The position numbers were made by a program, and so were the translations under genes. From Candidatus Sulfopaludibacter sp. SbA3 (GTDB taxonomy: Bacteria; Acidobacteriota; Vicinamibacteria; Vicinamibacterales; UBA2999), in contig CAMCNL010000008.1 of NCBI GenBank assembly GCA_945876205.1, positions 1 to 36,732 on the forward strand: DNA of 36,732 nucleotides, read 5' to 3'. Shown here piece after piece: positions 19,436-28,967 of the stretch (positions are counted from its first letter, which is position 1; the number at the start of each line of letters is the position of its first letter). The notes beneath the pieces were generated by a model. The model was given only the letters and a program-made list of their open reading frames with translations. It was not told the origin of the DNA and did no database searches.

Positions 19436-21487
19436 CTATTTCTTGAATTCCGCGACGTTCCTGGCGGCCGGTAGCTCTGGGAGCTCGCGCTGGGTGCGCA
19501 GGCGTTTCGCGCCGCCGGCCTTCTTGGCGGTGGCCGGATCGGTGCTCTTGGCGCAGTACGGGCAGAACTTCCAGCCCGCCTGCACGGGCTTGTTGCAGTG
19601 CGGGCAGCCGCCGCCGACATGGTGCCCGCAGGCCGGGCACGCGACGAAATCAGGTGACACGTTGATGCCGCACTCGGGGCAGACGGAGCGTGCTTCGCGA
19701 ACCTCGGTGACGACGCGCAGCAGTTCTTCCGGCGTCGTCTGTCCCGCTTTGACCTTCAGCAGGCCGTCCTCACCGAGCGAAATCATCCCCGCCGAGATCG
19801 CCGCGTCGCGAAGCTGCGCTTCGGAACCCTTCTGGGAAATCAGTCGGCGGAGCTTATCGGTGACCGGCATGATCTCGTAAATACCGACGCGGCCGCGATA
19901 GCCGGTGTGATTGCACTGGTCGCATCCCACGGCTCGATAGAAGGTCAGCGTCGCCGCCTCGGCTTCCGCCACGCTCATGGCGCGCAGCGTTTCGGCCTCG
20001 GGTGTGTAGGGACGCTTGCAGTGGTTGCACAGCCGGCGCATCAGCCGCTGGGCGACGACACCAATCAACGCGGATGCCGCCACGTAGGGCTCGATGCCGA
20101 TGTCGGTGAGACGCGTCACGCACGAGGGGGCATCGTCGGTGTGCAGCGTGGAGAGCACGAGGTGGCCCGTCTGCGCCGCCTGCATCGCGATGCGCGCCGT
20201 TTCCTGGTCGCGGATTTCGCCGACCAGCACGACGTCCGGGTCCTGCCGGAGAATGGACCGCAGGGCGCTGGCGAACGTCAGGTTGATCTTGGCGTTGATC
20301 TGCGTCTGGTTGACGCCGGGGATCTGGTACTCGACCGGGTCTTCGATCGTGATGATGTTCGTGCGCTCGGATCGGACCGACGTCAGCGCCGAGCAGAGGG
20401 TCGTCGTCTTGCCCGAACCGGTCGGTCCGACGACGAGGATCATGCCGTGCTGATGGCGCAGGAAAAAACGGATGTGCTCGAGGGCGTGGGCCGAGAAGCC
20501 GAGCTCTTCGAGCGGCGGCACGCCCTTGCGGTGGTCGAGAACGCGCATGACGATCTTCTCGCCGAAGATCGTCCGCAGCGTCGAGGCGCGGAAATCGACT
20601 TCCAGTCCATCTTCGGCGGTGGCGCGCACGCGTCCGTCCTGGGGCAGGCGCGTCTCGGCGATGTCCATACCGCCCATGATCTTGAAGCGCGCGACAAGTC
20701 CCTCGTGGACCCACTTGGGCAGGTCCATGACTTCCTTGAGCAGCCCGTCGAGGCGATGACGGACGACGACGTTGTTTTCGTTCGGCTCGATGTGGATATC
20801 GCTGGCGCGACTCTTGAGCGCGCTCTTGATGACCAGATCGACCAGGTCGATGATCGGCGCGGTTTCCGGCGTCGCGCCCTTGCCGCCGCCGACCTGCTCA
20901 AAGATATCGTCTTCCGGGCGCGGGATGAGGCCGGCGCCGGGGTCGGTGAGCGGCGCGAGCATGCCGCCGGTGGTCGTGTCTTCGGTGCCGGGCTGGCCGC
21001 GTCGCGGCCGGTTCTGCACTGAAAGCCCGCCGCCGCCCGGCTGATTGAGACGGGCGAGCGCCTTGTCGGGATAGGATGCGTGAATCGATTCGACGATTTC
21101 CGCGCGCGTCGCCACCACCTGCTTGATGCGATAGCCGGTCTGGAATTCGAGGTCCTGGACGAGCGTGAACAGCAGTGGATCGGACATCGCCACCGTCAGC
21201 AGGTTCTTTTCGACCGCGATGGCAATGCAGGTGCGCTTCAGGGCCACGTCCTTGGGGATCAGGACGACGGCCGACGGGTCCGGGGGGTTCTCCGCGAGGT
21301 TGACGTATGAGAATCCGAGTTGGTACGCGAGGGCTTTCGCGATCTGGCGTTCAGTCGCGAGGTTCATCCGCACGAGTACAGACCCCAGGCGTTCGCCCGA
21401 GCGTTTATGCTCGACGAGCGCCGTCTGGAGATCCGCTTCGGTGATCAGTCCCGCCTGGACGAGACACTCACCGATTTTTTTGCGCAA
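19436..21487 (-). CDS. PilB/GspE-type secretion or pilus assembly ATPase with MshEN region and C-terminal double zinc ribbon
   Basis: 683 residues. Start TTG at 21487, chosen because GAGGAG lies 5 nt upstream. Two tandem MshEN-like motifs open the protein (KIGECLVQAGLITEADL at 4-20, RLGSVLVRMNLATERQI at 33-49); this fold can bind c-di-GMP in other ATPases. The second N-terminal subdomain follows to about 140, then a Gly/Pro linker. The motor has Walker A GPTGSGKTTT (354-363), an aspartate box, LVGEIRDQETA (421-431), STLHTDDA and a tetracysteine module (CNHC, then CDQC). An unusual C-terminal extension holds four CxxC pairs (603/606, 617/620, 628/631, 642/645), i.e. two zinc ribbons. It would power a type IV pilus or type II secretion assembly; no other pilus genes are in the window. 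Confidence 0.93.
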   Translation of the reverse strand: MRKKIGECLVQAGLITEADLQTALVEHKRSGERLGSVLVRMNLATERQIAKALAYQLGFSYVNLAENPPDPSAVVLIPKDVALKRTCIAIAVEKNLLTVAMSDPLLFTLVQDLEFQTGYRIKQVVATRAEIVESIHASYPDKALARLNQPGGGGLSVQNRPRRGQPGTEDTTTGGMLAPLTDPGAGLIPRPEDDIFEQVGGGKGATPETAPIIDLVDLVIKSALKSRASDIHIEPNENNVVVRHRLDGLLKEVMDLPKWVHEGLVARFKIMGGMDIAETRLPQDGRVRATAEDGLEVDFRASTLRTIFGEKIVMRVLDHRKGVPPLEELGFSAHALEHIRFFLRHQHGMILVVGPTGSGKTTTLCSALTSVRSERTNIITIEDPVEYQIPGVNQTQINAKINLTFASALRSILRQDPDVVLVGEIRDQETARIAMQAAQTGHLVLSTLHTDDAPSCVTRLTDIGIEPYVAASALIGVVAQRLMRRLCNHCKRPYTPEAETLRAMSVAEAEAATLTFYRAVGCDQCNHTGYRGRVGIYEIMPVTDKLRRLISQKGSEAQLRDAAISAGMISLGEDGLLKVKAGQTTPEELLRVVTEVREARSVCPECGINVSPDFVACPACGHHVGGGCPHCNKPVQAGWKFCPYCAKSTDPATAKKAGGAKRLRTQRELPELPAARNVAEFKK

Positions 21488-21492
21488 CCGGG

Positions 21493-21511
21493 CTCCTCAA
21501 AACGAGTTATA
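21493..21511 (-). promoter_or_regulatory. ribosome-binding site and possible -10 for the PilB/GspE-like gene
   Basis: GAGGAG (21498-21493 read leftward) is spaced 5 nt from a TTG codon and fixes that codon as the start. TATAAC (21511-21506) lies 18 nt before the start codon's ribosome-binding region and could be a -10 element, but no -35 match was found. Confidence 0.55.
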
Positions 21512-21526
21512 CGACCCCTCAAGGTT

Positions 21527-21575
21527 TCGGTTGGAACCGACGAATGCCGTAGAGGTGGCGAAATCTGTAAGATTT
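21527..21575. repeat. two small inverted repeats in the divergent PilB/GGDEF intergenic region
   Basis: TCGGTT-GG-AACCGA occupies 21527-21540 and AAATCT-GTA-AGATTT occupies 21561-21575. Both are perfect. They sit about 40-90 bp upstream of the ATPase start and 110-160 bp upstream of the GGDEF start. They may be operator sites or short hairpins; no known operator was recognised. Confidence 0.45.
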
Positions 21576-21684
21576 GAGTATACAAACCCACCAGGGGAGA
21601 TGGGACAGGCCAAATTTGGTAAGTCATTCGCAAACGGACATTTCTACCTAAGTGTCGTGTAGAGTCCTATGAAGTTCATTGTCC

Positions 21685-22710
21685 ATGCTGGCCGTGCCAC
21701 CTCAAACCGATAGCGACCACGTGCAGGAACCAGCCGAGCTCCGAAACCAGGTCGCTCGAACCCTGCTCCTGCGCGCGCAGACCATCGCCAGGGATTCGGT
21801 TGCCGTGTTCCCGTTCGCCGGGGTCGAAGAGGTCGACGCCGAGTTCAGCCTCAAGCTCGCCGACCTGATCCTTCAGTTGATCACCGACGCGGCCCTGACC
21901 GGGCAGCTCAATCCCCGCACGCCCACCGTCAATGACCTTCGGCAGGTCGCATCCGAGAAGGCCATCGGCATCCGGCAGCTCTTTGGGCTGGTGTACGTGA
22001 TGGAACGGGCTGCGCTCGACGAGCTCGCACTCGACGAGTCGTTCGGCGCCATGTCCGAGCCCTGGCCGTCGATTGCGCAGATCGTGCGGCGCTCCTCCTT
22101 CGATGTCCTCTCCGCCTTCTCGACGAATCTGACGTTGGAGCCGGGCGACAGCGCGATCGTCGATCCCTTGACGACGCTGCATACGAGGGCGGTGTTCCTT
22201 GCGGCGCTGGAGAAGGAAATCCAGAGGTCAGAGCGGTTCGGTCACCCGTTTGCGTTGATTCTGCTCGATGTCGATCACCTCGCGGACATCAACGCCAAGC
22301 ATGGATACGGTTCGGGCGACCGCGTGCTGGAGCGGATCGGCTTCACGGTTCGCAATTACTTCCGTGAACAGGACTGGGTGGCGCGATACGCCGGCGACTG
22401 TTTCGCCGTGCTGCTGCCGGAGACGCATCGCGAGCACGCGGAGCAGCTTGCCGACCGCATCCGCGGCACCGTTGAGACGAGACTGGAGCTCCACGATTAC
22501 CGCTCCGACGAGCAGGTGCCGGTCACCGTCTCGGTTGGCGTGCTGATCGCCGAAGCGGTCGATCAGAGCGTGCGCGCCGAGCAGCTCCTGCACGATGTGA
22601 AAGAGGCGGTCGATCGAGCCAAGCAGGCCGGCCGCAATCGCCTGGAGCGAGTGAATGTCGCGCTGAACCGATCGGTTCCGCCTGCGCGCGACAACCTGCC
22701 GATGGATTAA
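21685..22710 (+). CDS. GGDEF-domain protein with degenerate active site (AGDCF) and intact I-site
   Basis: About 341 residues from the ATG at 21685; a TTG two codons upstream is an alternative. The N-terminal half (about 1-155) is helical, with no recognised sensor family. The C-terminal half is a diguanylate cyclase fold: DPLTTLHTRAVFLAALEKE, FALILLDVDHLADINAKHGY, SGDRVLERI, and YAGDCFAVLLPET where the GGDEF motif should be (A236-G-D-C-F). Loss of the glutamate and first glycine argues against cyclase activity. R227-E-Q-D230, exactly five residues before the motif, is a proper RxxD inhibitory site, so the protein may bind c-di-GMP instead of making it. It is transcribed divergently from the MshEN-bearing ATPase. 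Confidence 0.85.
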   Translation: MLAVPPQTDSDHVQEPAELRNQVARTLLLRAQTIARDSVAVFPFAGVEEVDAEFSLKLADLILQLITDAALTGQLNPRTPTVNDLRQVASEKAIGIRQLFGLVYVMERAALDELALDESFGAMSEPWPSIAQIVRRSSFDVLSAFSTNLTLEPGDSAIVDPLTTLHTRAVFLAALEKEIQRSERFGHPFALILLDVDHLADINAKHGYGSGDRVLERIGFTVRNYFREQDWVARYAGDCFAVLLPETHREHAEQLADRIRGTVETRLELHDYRSDEQVPVTVSVGVLIAEAVDQSVRAEQLLHDVKEAVDRAKQAGRNRLERVNVALNRSVPPARDNLPMD

Positions 22711-22715
22711 ATCAA

Positions 22716-24680
22716 CTAGTGCTCGTCCTCGTACCGATCTTTCAGCTTCGCCACGACCGCGGGATCCGCCAGGGTCGTTGTATCGCCTAGCGCTTTTCCT
22801 TCGGCAATATCACGCAACAAGCGCCGCATGATTTTTCCGGAGCGCGTCTTCGGGAGATCGGCCGCGAAGATGATGTCGTCGGGTCGCGCGATCGCGCCGA
22901 TCTTCTTCGCCACGTGATCCTTCAGCTCGGCGACCAGCCGCTCGGTGCGTTGGGTGCCTTCCTTCAGCGTGACAAACGCGGCGACGGCCTGGCCCTTGAT
23001 TTCGTGCGTGCGGCCGACCACCGCCGCTTCCGCGACGCGCGGATGATCGACGAGCGCGCTTTCCACTTCCATCGTGCCGATGCGGTGGCCCGCGACGTTC
23101 AACACGTCGTCCACTCGACCGAGCAGCCAGAAGTAGCCGTCTTGATCGCGCTTGGCGCCGTCGCCCGTGAAGTAGATGTCCGGCGTCCAGCGGCTCCAGT
23201 ACTGCTTCTCGTAACGCTCCGGATCGCCGTAGATGCCGCGCAGCATCGCCGGCCACGGCCGCGTGAGTGCGAGCAATCCGCCGCCGGTTGCAATCGACTC
23301 GCCTTTGTCGGTCTTGATTTCAGCCTTGATCCCCGGGAACGGACGCGTGGCCGAGCCTGGCTTGCACACCGTGATGCCAGGCAGCGGCGCGATCATGATC
23401 GCGCCTGTTTCGGTCTGCCACCAGGTGTCCACGACGGGACAGCGCTCGCCGCCGATGTGGCGGTAGTACCAGACCCACGCCTCGGGATTAATCGGCTCAC
23501 CGACCGAGCCGAGCAGGCGCAGCGATGACAGGTCGTGACGCTCGGGCCAATCCGTGCCCCAGCGCATGAACGCGCGAATGGCGGTCGGAGCGGTGTAGAA
23601 AATCGTGACGCCGTAGCGCTCGATGATCTCCCAGAGGCGGTCCTTCTGCGGCCAGTCAGGCGCACCTTCGTACATGACCACTGTCGCGCCGTTCGCGAGC
23701 GGCCCGTAGACGACGTAGCTGTGGCCGGTGACCCAGCCGATGTCCGCGGTGCACCAGTAGACGTCTTCTTCTTTGAGATCGAACACCCACTTGGTCGTCG
23801 CGTAGGTGCCAACCAGGTATCCGCCCGTCGTGTGCACGATGCCCTTGGGCTTTCCGGTCGTGCCGGACGTGTAGAGGATGTAGAGCATGTCCTCCGCGTC
23901 CATCCGCTCAGGCTCACACGTGTAGGGCGCGTCCTGCATCAGGCGGTGATACCAGTGGTCGCGTCCCTCCTTGATGCGCACCTGGACCGGCGATCCGTGC
24001 AGTCGCTGCACGATCACGACGTTCTCGATCGAGGGCGTTCCCTCGAGCGCTTCGTCGGCCATCTGCTTGAGCGGCACGACGTTGCCGCGCCGCCATCCGC
24101 CGTCGGCGGTGATGAGCAGCGTGCACTGCGAGTCGTTGATGCGGTCTCGCAGCGATTCGGCGCTGAAGCCGCCGAAGACGACGGAGTGCACCGCGCCGAT
24201 GCGCGCACAGGCCAGCATCGCAATCGCGAGCTCAGGAATCAGCGGCAGGTAGATGGCCACGCGGTCGCCGCGCTTCACGCCAAGCGACTTCATGGCGTTC
24301 GCAAACTGGCTGACCTGGCGGTAGAGGTCGAAGTAGGTCAGCGTCCGGCGGTCGCCGGTCTCGCCTTCCCAGATGATGGCGGCCTTGTTCCGGCGCGCAC
24401 TCCGCACGTGGCGGTCGACACAGTTGACGCTCGCGTTGAGCGTTCCACCAACAAACCATTTGGCGTGCGGCGGCTTCCATTCCAGCACCTGTGACCACGG
24501 CGTGAACCATTCCAGCTCTTTCGCAAACTCTGCCCAGAACGCTTCGGGGTCGCGCTCGGCGCGCTCGTAGACCGATTCATCGCGCACGATCGCCTGCGCC
24601 CGGAATGATTCCGGCGGCGGAAAGGTGCGGTCTTCCTGGAGCAGGTCCGAGATTTCAGCTGGCGGTTTCTGATCGGCCAT
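22716..24680 (-). CDS. acs: acetyl-CoA synthetase (AMP-forming)
   Basis: About 654 residues from [12 protein letters not shown]. It makes acetyl-CoA from acetate, ATP and CoA through acetyl-AMP. Landmarks are [18 protein letters not shown] near the N-terminus, the P-loop-like [97 protein letters not shown] and [14 protein letters not shown] with the lysine that is acetylated in studied homologues. A longer frame to 24725 exists, but the extra residues overlap the neighbour in another frame. The gene overlaps the upstream membrane-protein gene by 26 bp and ends 5 bp from the convergent GGDEF gene. Confidence 0.95.
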   Translation of the reverse strand: MADQKPPAEISDLLQEDRTFPPPESFRAQAIVRDESVYERAERDPEAFWAEFAKELEWFTPWSQVLEWKPPHAKWFVGGTLNASVNCVDRHVRSARRNKAAIIWEGETGDRRTLTYFDLYRQVSQFANAMKSLGVKRGDRVAIYLPLIPELAIAMLACARIGAVHSVVFGGFSAESLRDRINDSQCTLLITADGGWRRGNVVPLKQMADEALEGTPSIENVVIVQRLHGSPVQVRIKEGRDHWYHRLMQDAPYTCEPERMDAEDMLYILYTSGTTGKPKGIVHTTGGYLVGTYATTKWVFDLKEEDVYWCTADIGWVTGHSYVVYGPLANGATVVMYEGAPDWPQKDRLWEIIERYGVTIFYTAPTAIRAFMRWGTDWPERHDLSSLRLLGSVGEPINPEAWVWYYRHIGGERCPVVDTWWQTETGAIMIAPLPGITVCKPGSATRPFPGIKAEIKTDKGESIATGGGLLALTRPWPAMLRGIYGDPERYEKQYWSRWTPDIYFTGDGAKRDQDGYFWLLGRVDDVLNVAGHRIGTMEVESALVDHPRVAEAAVVGRTHEIKGQAVAAFVTLKEGTQRTERLVAELKDHVAKKIGAIARPDDIIFAADLPKTRSGKIMRRLLRDIAEGKALGDTTTLADPAVVAKLKDRYEDEH

Positions 24681-25122
24681 ATGGGGAAAAGAATACCGCG
24701 CCCAGCACCCCGCCGAGCGTCGCAAAGATCACTCCGCCAAAGAAATGGAACAGGAACCCGAGGACGTAACGCAGCGGAGACGACGCGCGGTTGCCGATCG
24801 TCTCGAGCCAGGCGCGGACGTCGGGCGGCATGTCCTGCGCATTCCGGATCATCGAATCGACCATCCGCTCCTGGAGCGGAGCAACGACGACGTTGAGCGC
24901 CATGGTGGCAAACAGCCAGATAAACGCGCCGGAGATGCCCGCGAGCAGGCCCGCGCGCGCACCGCGGCCGACGGTCATCGGCCGGGGGTCGTCCTGTGCG
25001 AGGTAGGAAGCGATCAGGCCGCCGCCCACAATCCAGAGGCAGCAGCAATTGGCGACGTTGACGATCGGCAGCGCCGAGAGGATCCCGATGAACAGGCCGC
25101 CGAGCAGCGCGGAAGAATTCAC
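24655..25122 (-). CDS. small integral membrane protein with NCCCLW motif
   Basis: The 155-residue product starts at GTG. Three to four hydrophobic segments are visible: [20 protein letters not shown] at the N-terminus, [39 protein letters not shown], and a C-terminal [20 protein letters not shown]. The Asn-Cys-Cys-Cys-Leu-Trp stretch is conserved-looking, but its function is unknown to me. It sits between inositol-3-phosphate synthase (6-bp gap) and acs (26-bp overlap), clearly one transcript. Confidence 0.75.
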   Translation of the reverse strand: MNSSALLGGLFIGILSALPIVNVANCCCLWIVGGGLIASYLAQDDPRPMTVGRGARAGLLAGISGAFIWLFATMALNVVVAPLQERMVDSMIRNAQDMPPDVRAWLETIGNRASSPLRYVLGFLFHFFGGVIFATLGGVLGAVFFSPYGRSETAS

Positions 25123-25128
25123 CGCCTG

Positions 25129-26442
<1,314 letters not shown>

Positions 26443-26450
26443 AATCGGTC

Positions 26451-26460
26451 ACTATATCAT
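26451..26460. promoter_or_regulatory. overlapping divergent -10 elements between ino1 and the methyltransferase-like gene
   Basis: The ten bases ACTATATCAT read as TATCAT (26455-26460) rightward and TATAGT (26456-26451) leftward. The rightward ATG is 11 nt away and the leftward GTG 8 nt away. Neither side has a Shine-Dalgarno or a clear -35, so a shared bidirectional promoter with leaderless products is inferred. Confidence 0.5.
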
Positions 26461-26471
26461 GAGCAAAATCG

Positions 26472-26981
26472 ATGTTTTTCCTACGGAAGACCAAGCAACA
26501 GGAACAATTGCCGATCTCGATGAGCGGCGTGCGCATGGGTGAGCGCGCGCTGCAGATCGGGATCGACGATCCATCCCTCACCGGGGCGCTTGCCGCGAAG
26601 GTTGGCTTGAGCGGTCACGCGGCTGTTGCCGTCGGCGACGACGCGGCTGCCGCCAGCGCGCGCAAAGCCGCGGAGAAGGCGGGCGTACTCGTCGATCTCC
26701 ACGTTGCGCCCCTGCATGCGCTGCCGTTCGCGGATGATTCGTTCGACGTGATCGTGATGCACTCCAAGAGCGGATGGCTGACGTCGCTCGATGACGCCTC
26801 GCGGCAGCCGATTCTGCGCGAGGCGCACCGCGTGCTTCGCGGCGGCGGCCGCCTGATTGCCATCGAAGGCCCCACGGGCAGCGCCGCTGAGGCCCTCCCA
26901 GGCGCTGGCTTCAAGGCCACCCGCGTCCTGGCGGAACGCGACGGTTACCGCTTCACCGAAGGGCTCAAAGCCCGGATCTGA
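26472..26981 (+). CDS. class I methyltransferase-like protein, degenerate SAM motif
   Basis: A 169-residue cytoplasmic protein. The later strands of a class I SAM-dependent methyltransferase are clear: LHALPFADDSFDVIVMHSKS (motif II region) and ILREAHRVLRGGGRLIAIEG (motif III). Motif I is poor: ALQIGIDDPSLTGALAAKVG lacks the GxGxG glycine loop. The protein is also shorter than usual. It may be a diverged or inactive member, or use a modified SAM site. The substrate cannot be predicted. It is divergent from ino1, with a palindromic repeat just after its stop. Confidence 0.65.
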   Translation: MFFLRKTKQQEQLPISMSGVRMGERALQIGIDDPSLTGALAAKVGLSGHAAVAVGDDAAAASARKAAEKAGVLVDLHVAPLHALPFADDSFDVIVMHSKSGWLTSLDDASRQPILREAHRVLRGGGRLIAIEGPTGSAAEALPGAGFKATRVLAERDGYRFTEGLKARI

Positions 26982-26986
26982 CCCGC

Positions 26987-27007
26987 CACTGGGGTCAGAC
27001 CCCAGTG
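26987..27007. repeat. perfect 21-nt palindromic element (possible REP-like repeat or terminator)
   Basis: CACTGGGGTC (26987-26996) and GACCCCAGTG (26998-27007) are exact reverse complements around a single A. It begins 5 bp after the methyltransferase-like stop codon and has no T-tract. The TGGGGTC/GACCCCA core resembles palindromes dispersed in many bacterial genomes. Only one copy is in this window. Confidence 0.6.
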
Positions 27008-27157
27008 ACCAGTGAAGAGCGGACTCACATTTTGACATCGCCTGCGGACAGCCAGACCGTCCCGCAACGGCCACACTCCCGTGCCGATCGCTCAGATTCG
27101 GCCTGAAACGACCGCAAAGAATCAGGCAAGCCTTTTGCCCCGTAGGCTGGCGGATTC

Positions 27158-28255
27158 ATGTCTCAAGTGACGCTCCCTGAAGTCTTTACGCCGGACGAGC
27201 TTGCCCAGGCCGCCGGCGTCGACCCCGAAATCGTTGCGGGGCTGATGAGCTCCGGTGGGCTTCGGACGATTCCGGGCTCCGGCTACATCGCCGCCGCGGA
27301 CGCGATCCGGGTCGGCCGCCGACTGCGGAGCGATGCGGCCTCATGTGCCACGCCCCCGCCTTCGGACCTCTTTGCCGCATCCGGCGATGTCGCGTCCGTG
27401 AGCGAACGCCGCGTCGGCCTGCCGGCCTTTGCCTCGTCGCTCGCCCACGCTACTTTGTTTCTGGCGCTGATCTGGCTCACCGCGGCCCCCGCAGATTCAA
27501 CATCGAGCGAAGAAACGGTGCAGGAGCCAACGCACCTCGTCTTCATCATGAGTCCCGGCCCAGGAGGCGGCGGAGGTGGGGGCGGCCTCAGAAATCCTCT
27601 GCCACCACGAAAGGTCGAACGACGCGGCGTCCCGCAGCCGCGCATCGCGGTTCCCCCGGTCACGCCGAAGCCGGTGCTGACGACCGCACGTGCTGAAGAA
27701 CCACCCAGGCCGACGCCGGTTGCACCGGCACAGCCGAAGATTGAACCCGCACCCGAACCGCTGCCGTCACGCGTGCTCGTGGCGCCCGTCGTCGCCGCTG
27801 CCACCAACGATCGCGACCGCGAAGGCGTCATCGAGAAACCCAGGGACGTGGCCGAGAGCCAAGGCTCGGGCATCGGCGGAGGCTCTGGCTCCGGGCAAGG
27901 TACGGGCAACGGTGAAGGGCTTGGCTCGGGCATCGGCGATGGCTCTGGCGGTGGTACCGGTGGCGGTCCGTTCCGGCCTGGCAGCGGCATCGAGCCTCCC
28001 CGACTTCTCCGCGAGGTGAAGGCCGACTACACCGACGAAGGACGCCGACGGAATGTCACCGGAGACGTCGTCCTCGAGATCGTCGTGCGGCGCGATGGAT
28101 CGGTGAGCGACGTGCGCGTGAAGCAGGGACTGGGGTCGGGGCTGGACCAACGCGCCGCCGACGCGGTGCGCCAGTGGCGCTTCGAGCCGGCGCGGCGTAA
28201 GGGCGTCGCGGTCGACGTCATCGTCGAAGTCGCGGTCGAGTTCACGTTGCGATAA
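27158..28255 (+). CDS. TonB-family protein with N-terminal helix-turn-helix-like domain
   Basis: 365 residues. The N-terminus (about 8-55) reads like a MerR/excisionase-type helix-turn-helix: FTPDELAQAAGVDPEIVAGL, a turn, then IPGSGYIAAADAIRVGRRL. One membrane helix (about 93-110, SLAHATLFLALIWLTAAP) separates it from a periplasmic part: a Gly run, a Pro-rich spacer (about 145-205), a Gly/Ser-rich spacer (about 235-275) and a C-terminal TonB domain (PPRLLREVKADYTDEGRRRN, then RDGSVSDVRVKQGLGSGLDQ and VRQWRFEPARRKG). TonB C-terminal domains contact outer-membrane receptors. No ExbB/ExbD genes are nearby. TAGGCT sits 9 nt before the ATG, with no ribosome-binding site. Confidence 0.85.
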   Translation: MSQVTLPEVFTPDELAQAAGVDPEIVAGLMSSGGLRTIPGSGYIAAADAIRVGRRLRSDAASCATPPPSDLFAASGDVASVSERRVGLPAFASSLAHATLFLALIWLTAAPADSTSSEETVQEPTHLVFIMSPGPGGGGGGGGLRNPLPPRKVERRGVPQPRIAVPPVTPKPVLTTARAEEPPRPTPVAPAQPKIEPAPEPLPSRVLVAPVVAAATNDRDREGVIEKPRDVAESQGSGIGGGSGSGQGTGNGEGLGSGIGDGSGGGTGGGPFRPGSGIEPPRLLREVKADYTDEGRRRNVTGDVVLEIVVRRDGSVSDVRVKQGLGSGLDQRAADAVRQWRFEPARRKGVAVDVIVEVAVEFTLR

Positions 28256-28266
28256 GGGTCACGGAA

Positions 28267-28965
28267 ATGAATCTAGTACTGACGGCTCTCACGGTGCTGT
28301 CGCTGATTGCGGCGGTCGGTTGTGCGGTGGTCGCCTGGCGAAGTCTCGCCGAGGAGCGCCGCCGCTCGGCGGCTCGCGTCGCTGCGCTGGCATCCGCCAT
28401 TGACGACGGCGTCCAGCGTACCGCGTCCGCGAGCGCGCCTGTCGCGGTGGCATCGATGTTCACCACGGCGCCAGGCGGCTCGCTCAAGAGCCGTCCGTTC
28501 ATCAAGGCCGCCGTCGTGGCGACGATGGGCGTGGCGATTGTCGTGGCGGTGGCGATGTCCAGCCGTGGACAGGATGACGCGGCCTCAAGGCCCGCTGCCG
28601 TCAACGCCGCGGCACGGCAAGCCGCGCCGCTCGAGCTCGTGTCGATGCGCCATGCACGCGAGGGCAGCAACCTGACGATCTCGGGGCTGGTTCGAAACCC
28701 GCGCGCCGGAAGCCCGGCCGCGCGAATCACCGCTGTCGTGTTCGCGTTCGACAAGGGTGGGACATTTGTCGCCAGCGGACGCGCGCCACTGGATTTCACG
28801 ACGCTCGAGCCGGGTGACGAATCACCCTTCGTCGTCACGATTCCCAACGTCGCCAACGTGGGACGATACCGGGTAAGCTTCCGCACCGAGTCGGGCATGC
28901 TGCGCCATGTCGACCGCCGCGCCGATCAAATGCGCCTTGCGGCCGCACGCCGCCCCGAGGCTTGA
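28267..28965 (+). CDS. membrane protein with FxLYD-like C-terminal domain
   Basis: The 232-residue product has two hydrophobic segments (LTALTVLSLIAAVGCAVVAW near the start and AAVVATMGVAIVVAVAMS at about 80-97). The C-terminal part, about 115-225, is beta-rich: LELVSMRHAREGSNLTISGL, then GGTFVASGRAPLDFTTLEPG and NVGRYRVSFRTESGM. That order (a statement on free versus extra contributions, then a later-strand PG motif) resembles FxLYD-type extracellular domains, but the match is by eye. It lies 11 bp after the TonB-family gene and overlaps the spacer before the VWFA gene, clearly one transcript. Confidence 0.65.
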   Translation: MNLVLTALTVLSLIAAVGCAVVAWRSLAEERRRSAARVAALASAIDDGVQRTASASAPVAVASMFTTAPGGSLKSRPFIKAAVVATMGVAIVVAVAMSSRGQDDAASRPAAVNAAARQAAPLELVSMRHAREGSNLTISGLVRNPRAGSPAARITAVVFAFDKGGTFVASGRAPLDFTTLEPGDESPFVVTIPNVANVGRYRVSFRTESGMLRHVDRRADQMRLAAARRPEA

Positions 28966-28967
28966 AG

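Noticed and set aside
21561-21575. AAATCT-GTA-AGATTT as an intrinsic terminator
   Set aside because: The stem is AU-rich and short, has no T-tract, and lies between divergent genes, where no transcript needs to end.
27580-27990. Repeats in the TonB-family gene (Gly-rich and Pro-rich runs)
   Set aside because: These encode low-complexity periplasmic spacers normal for TonB proteins and are not DNA-level tandem repeats.
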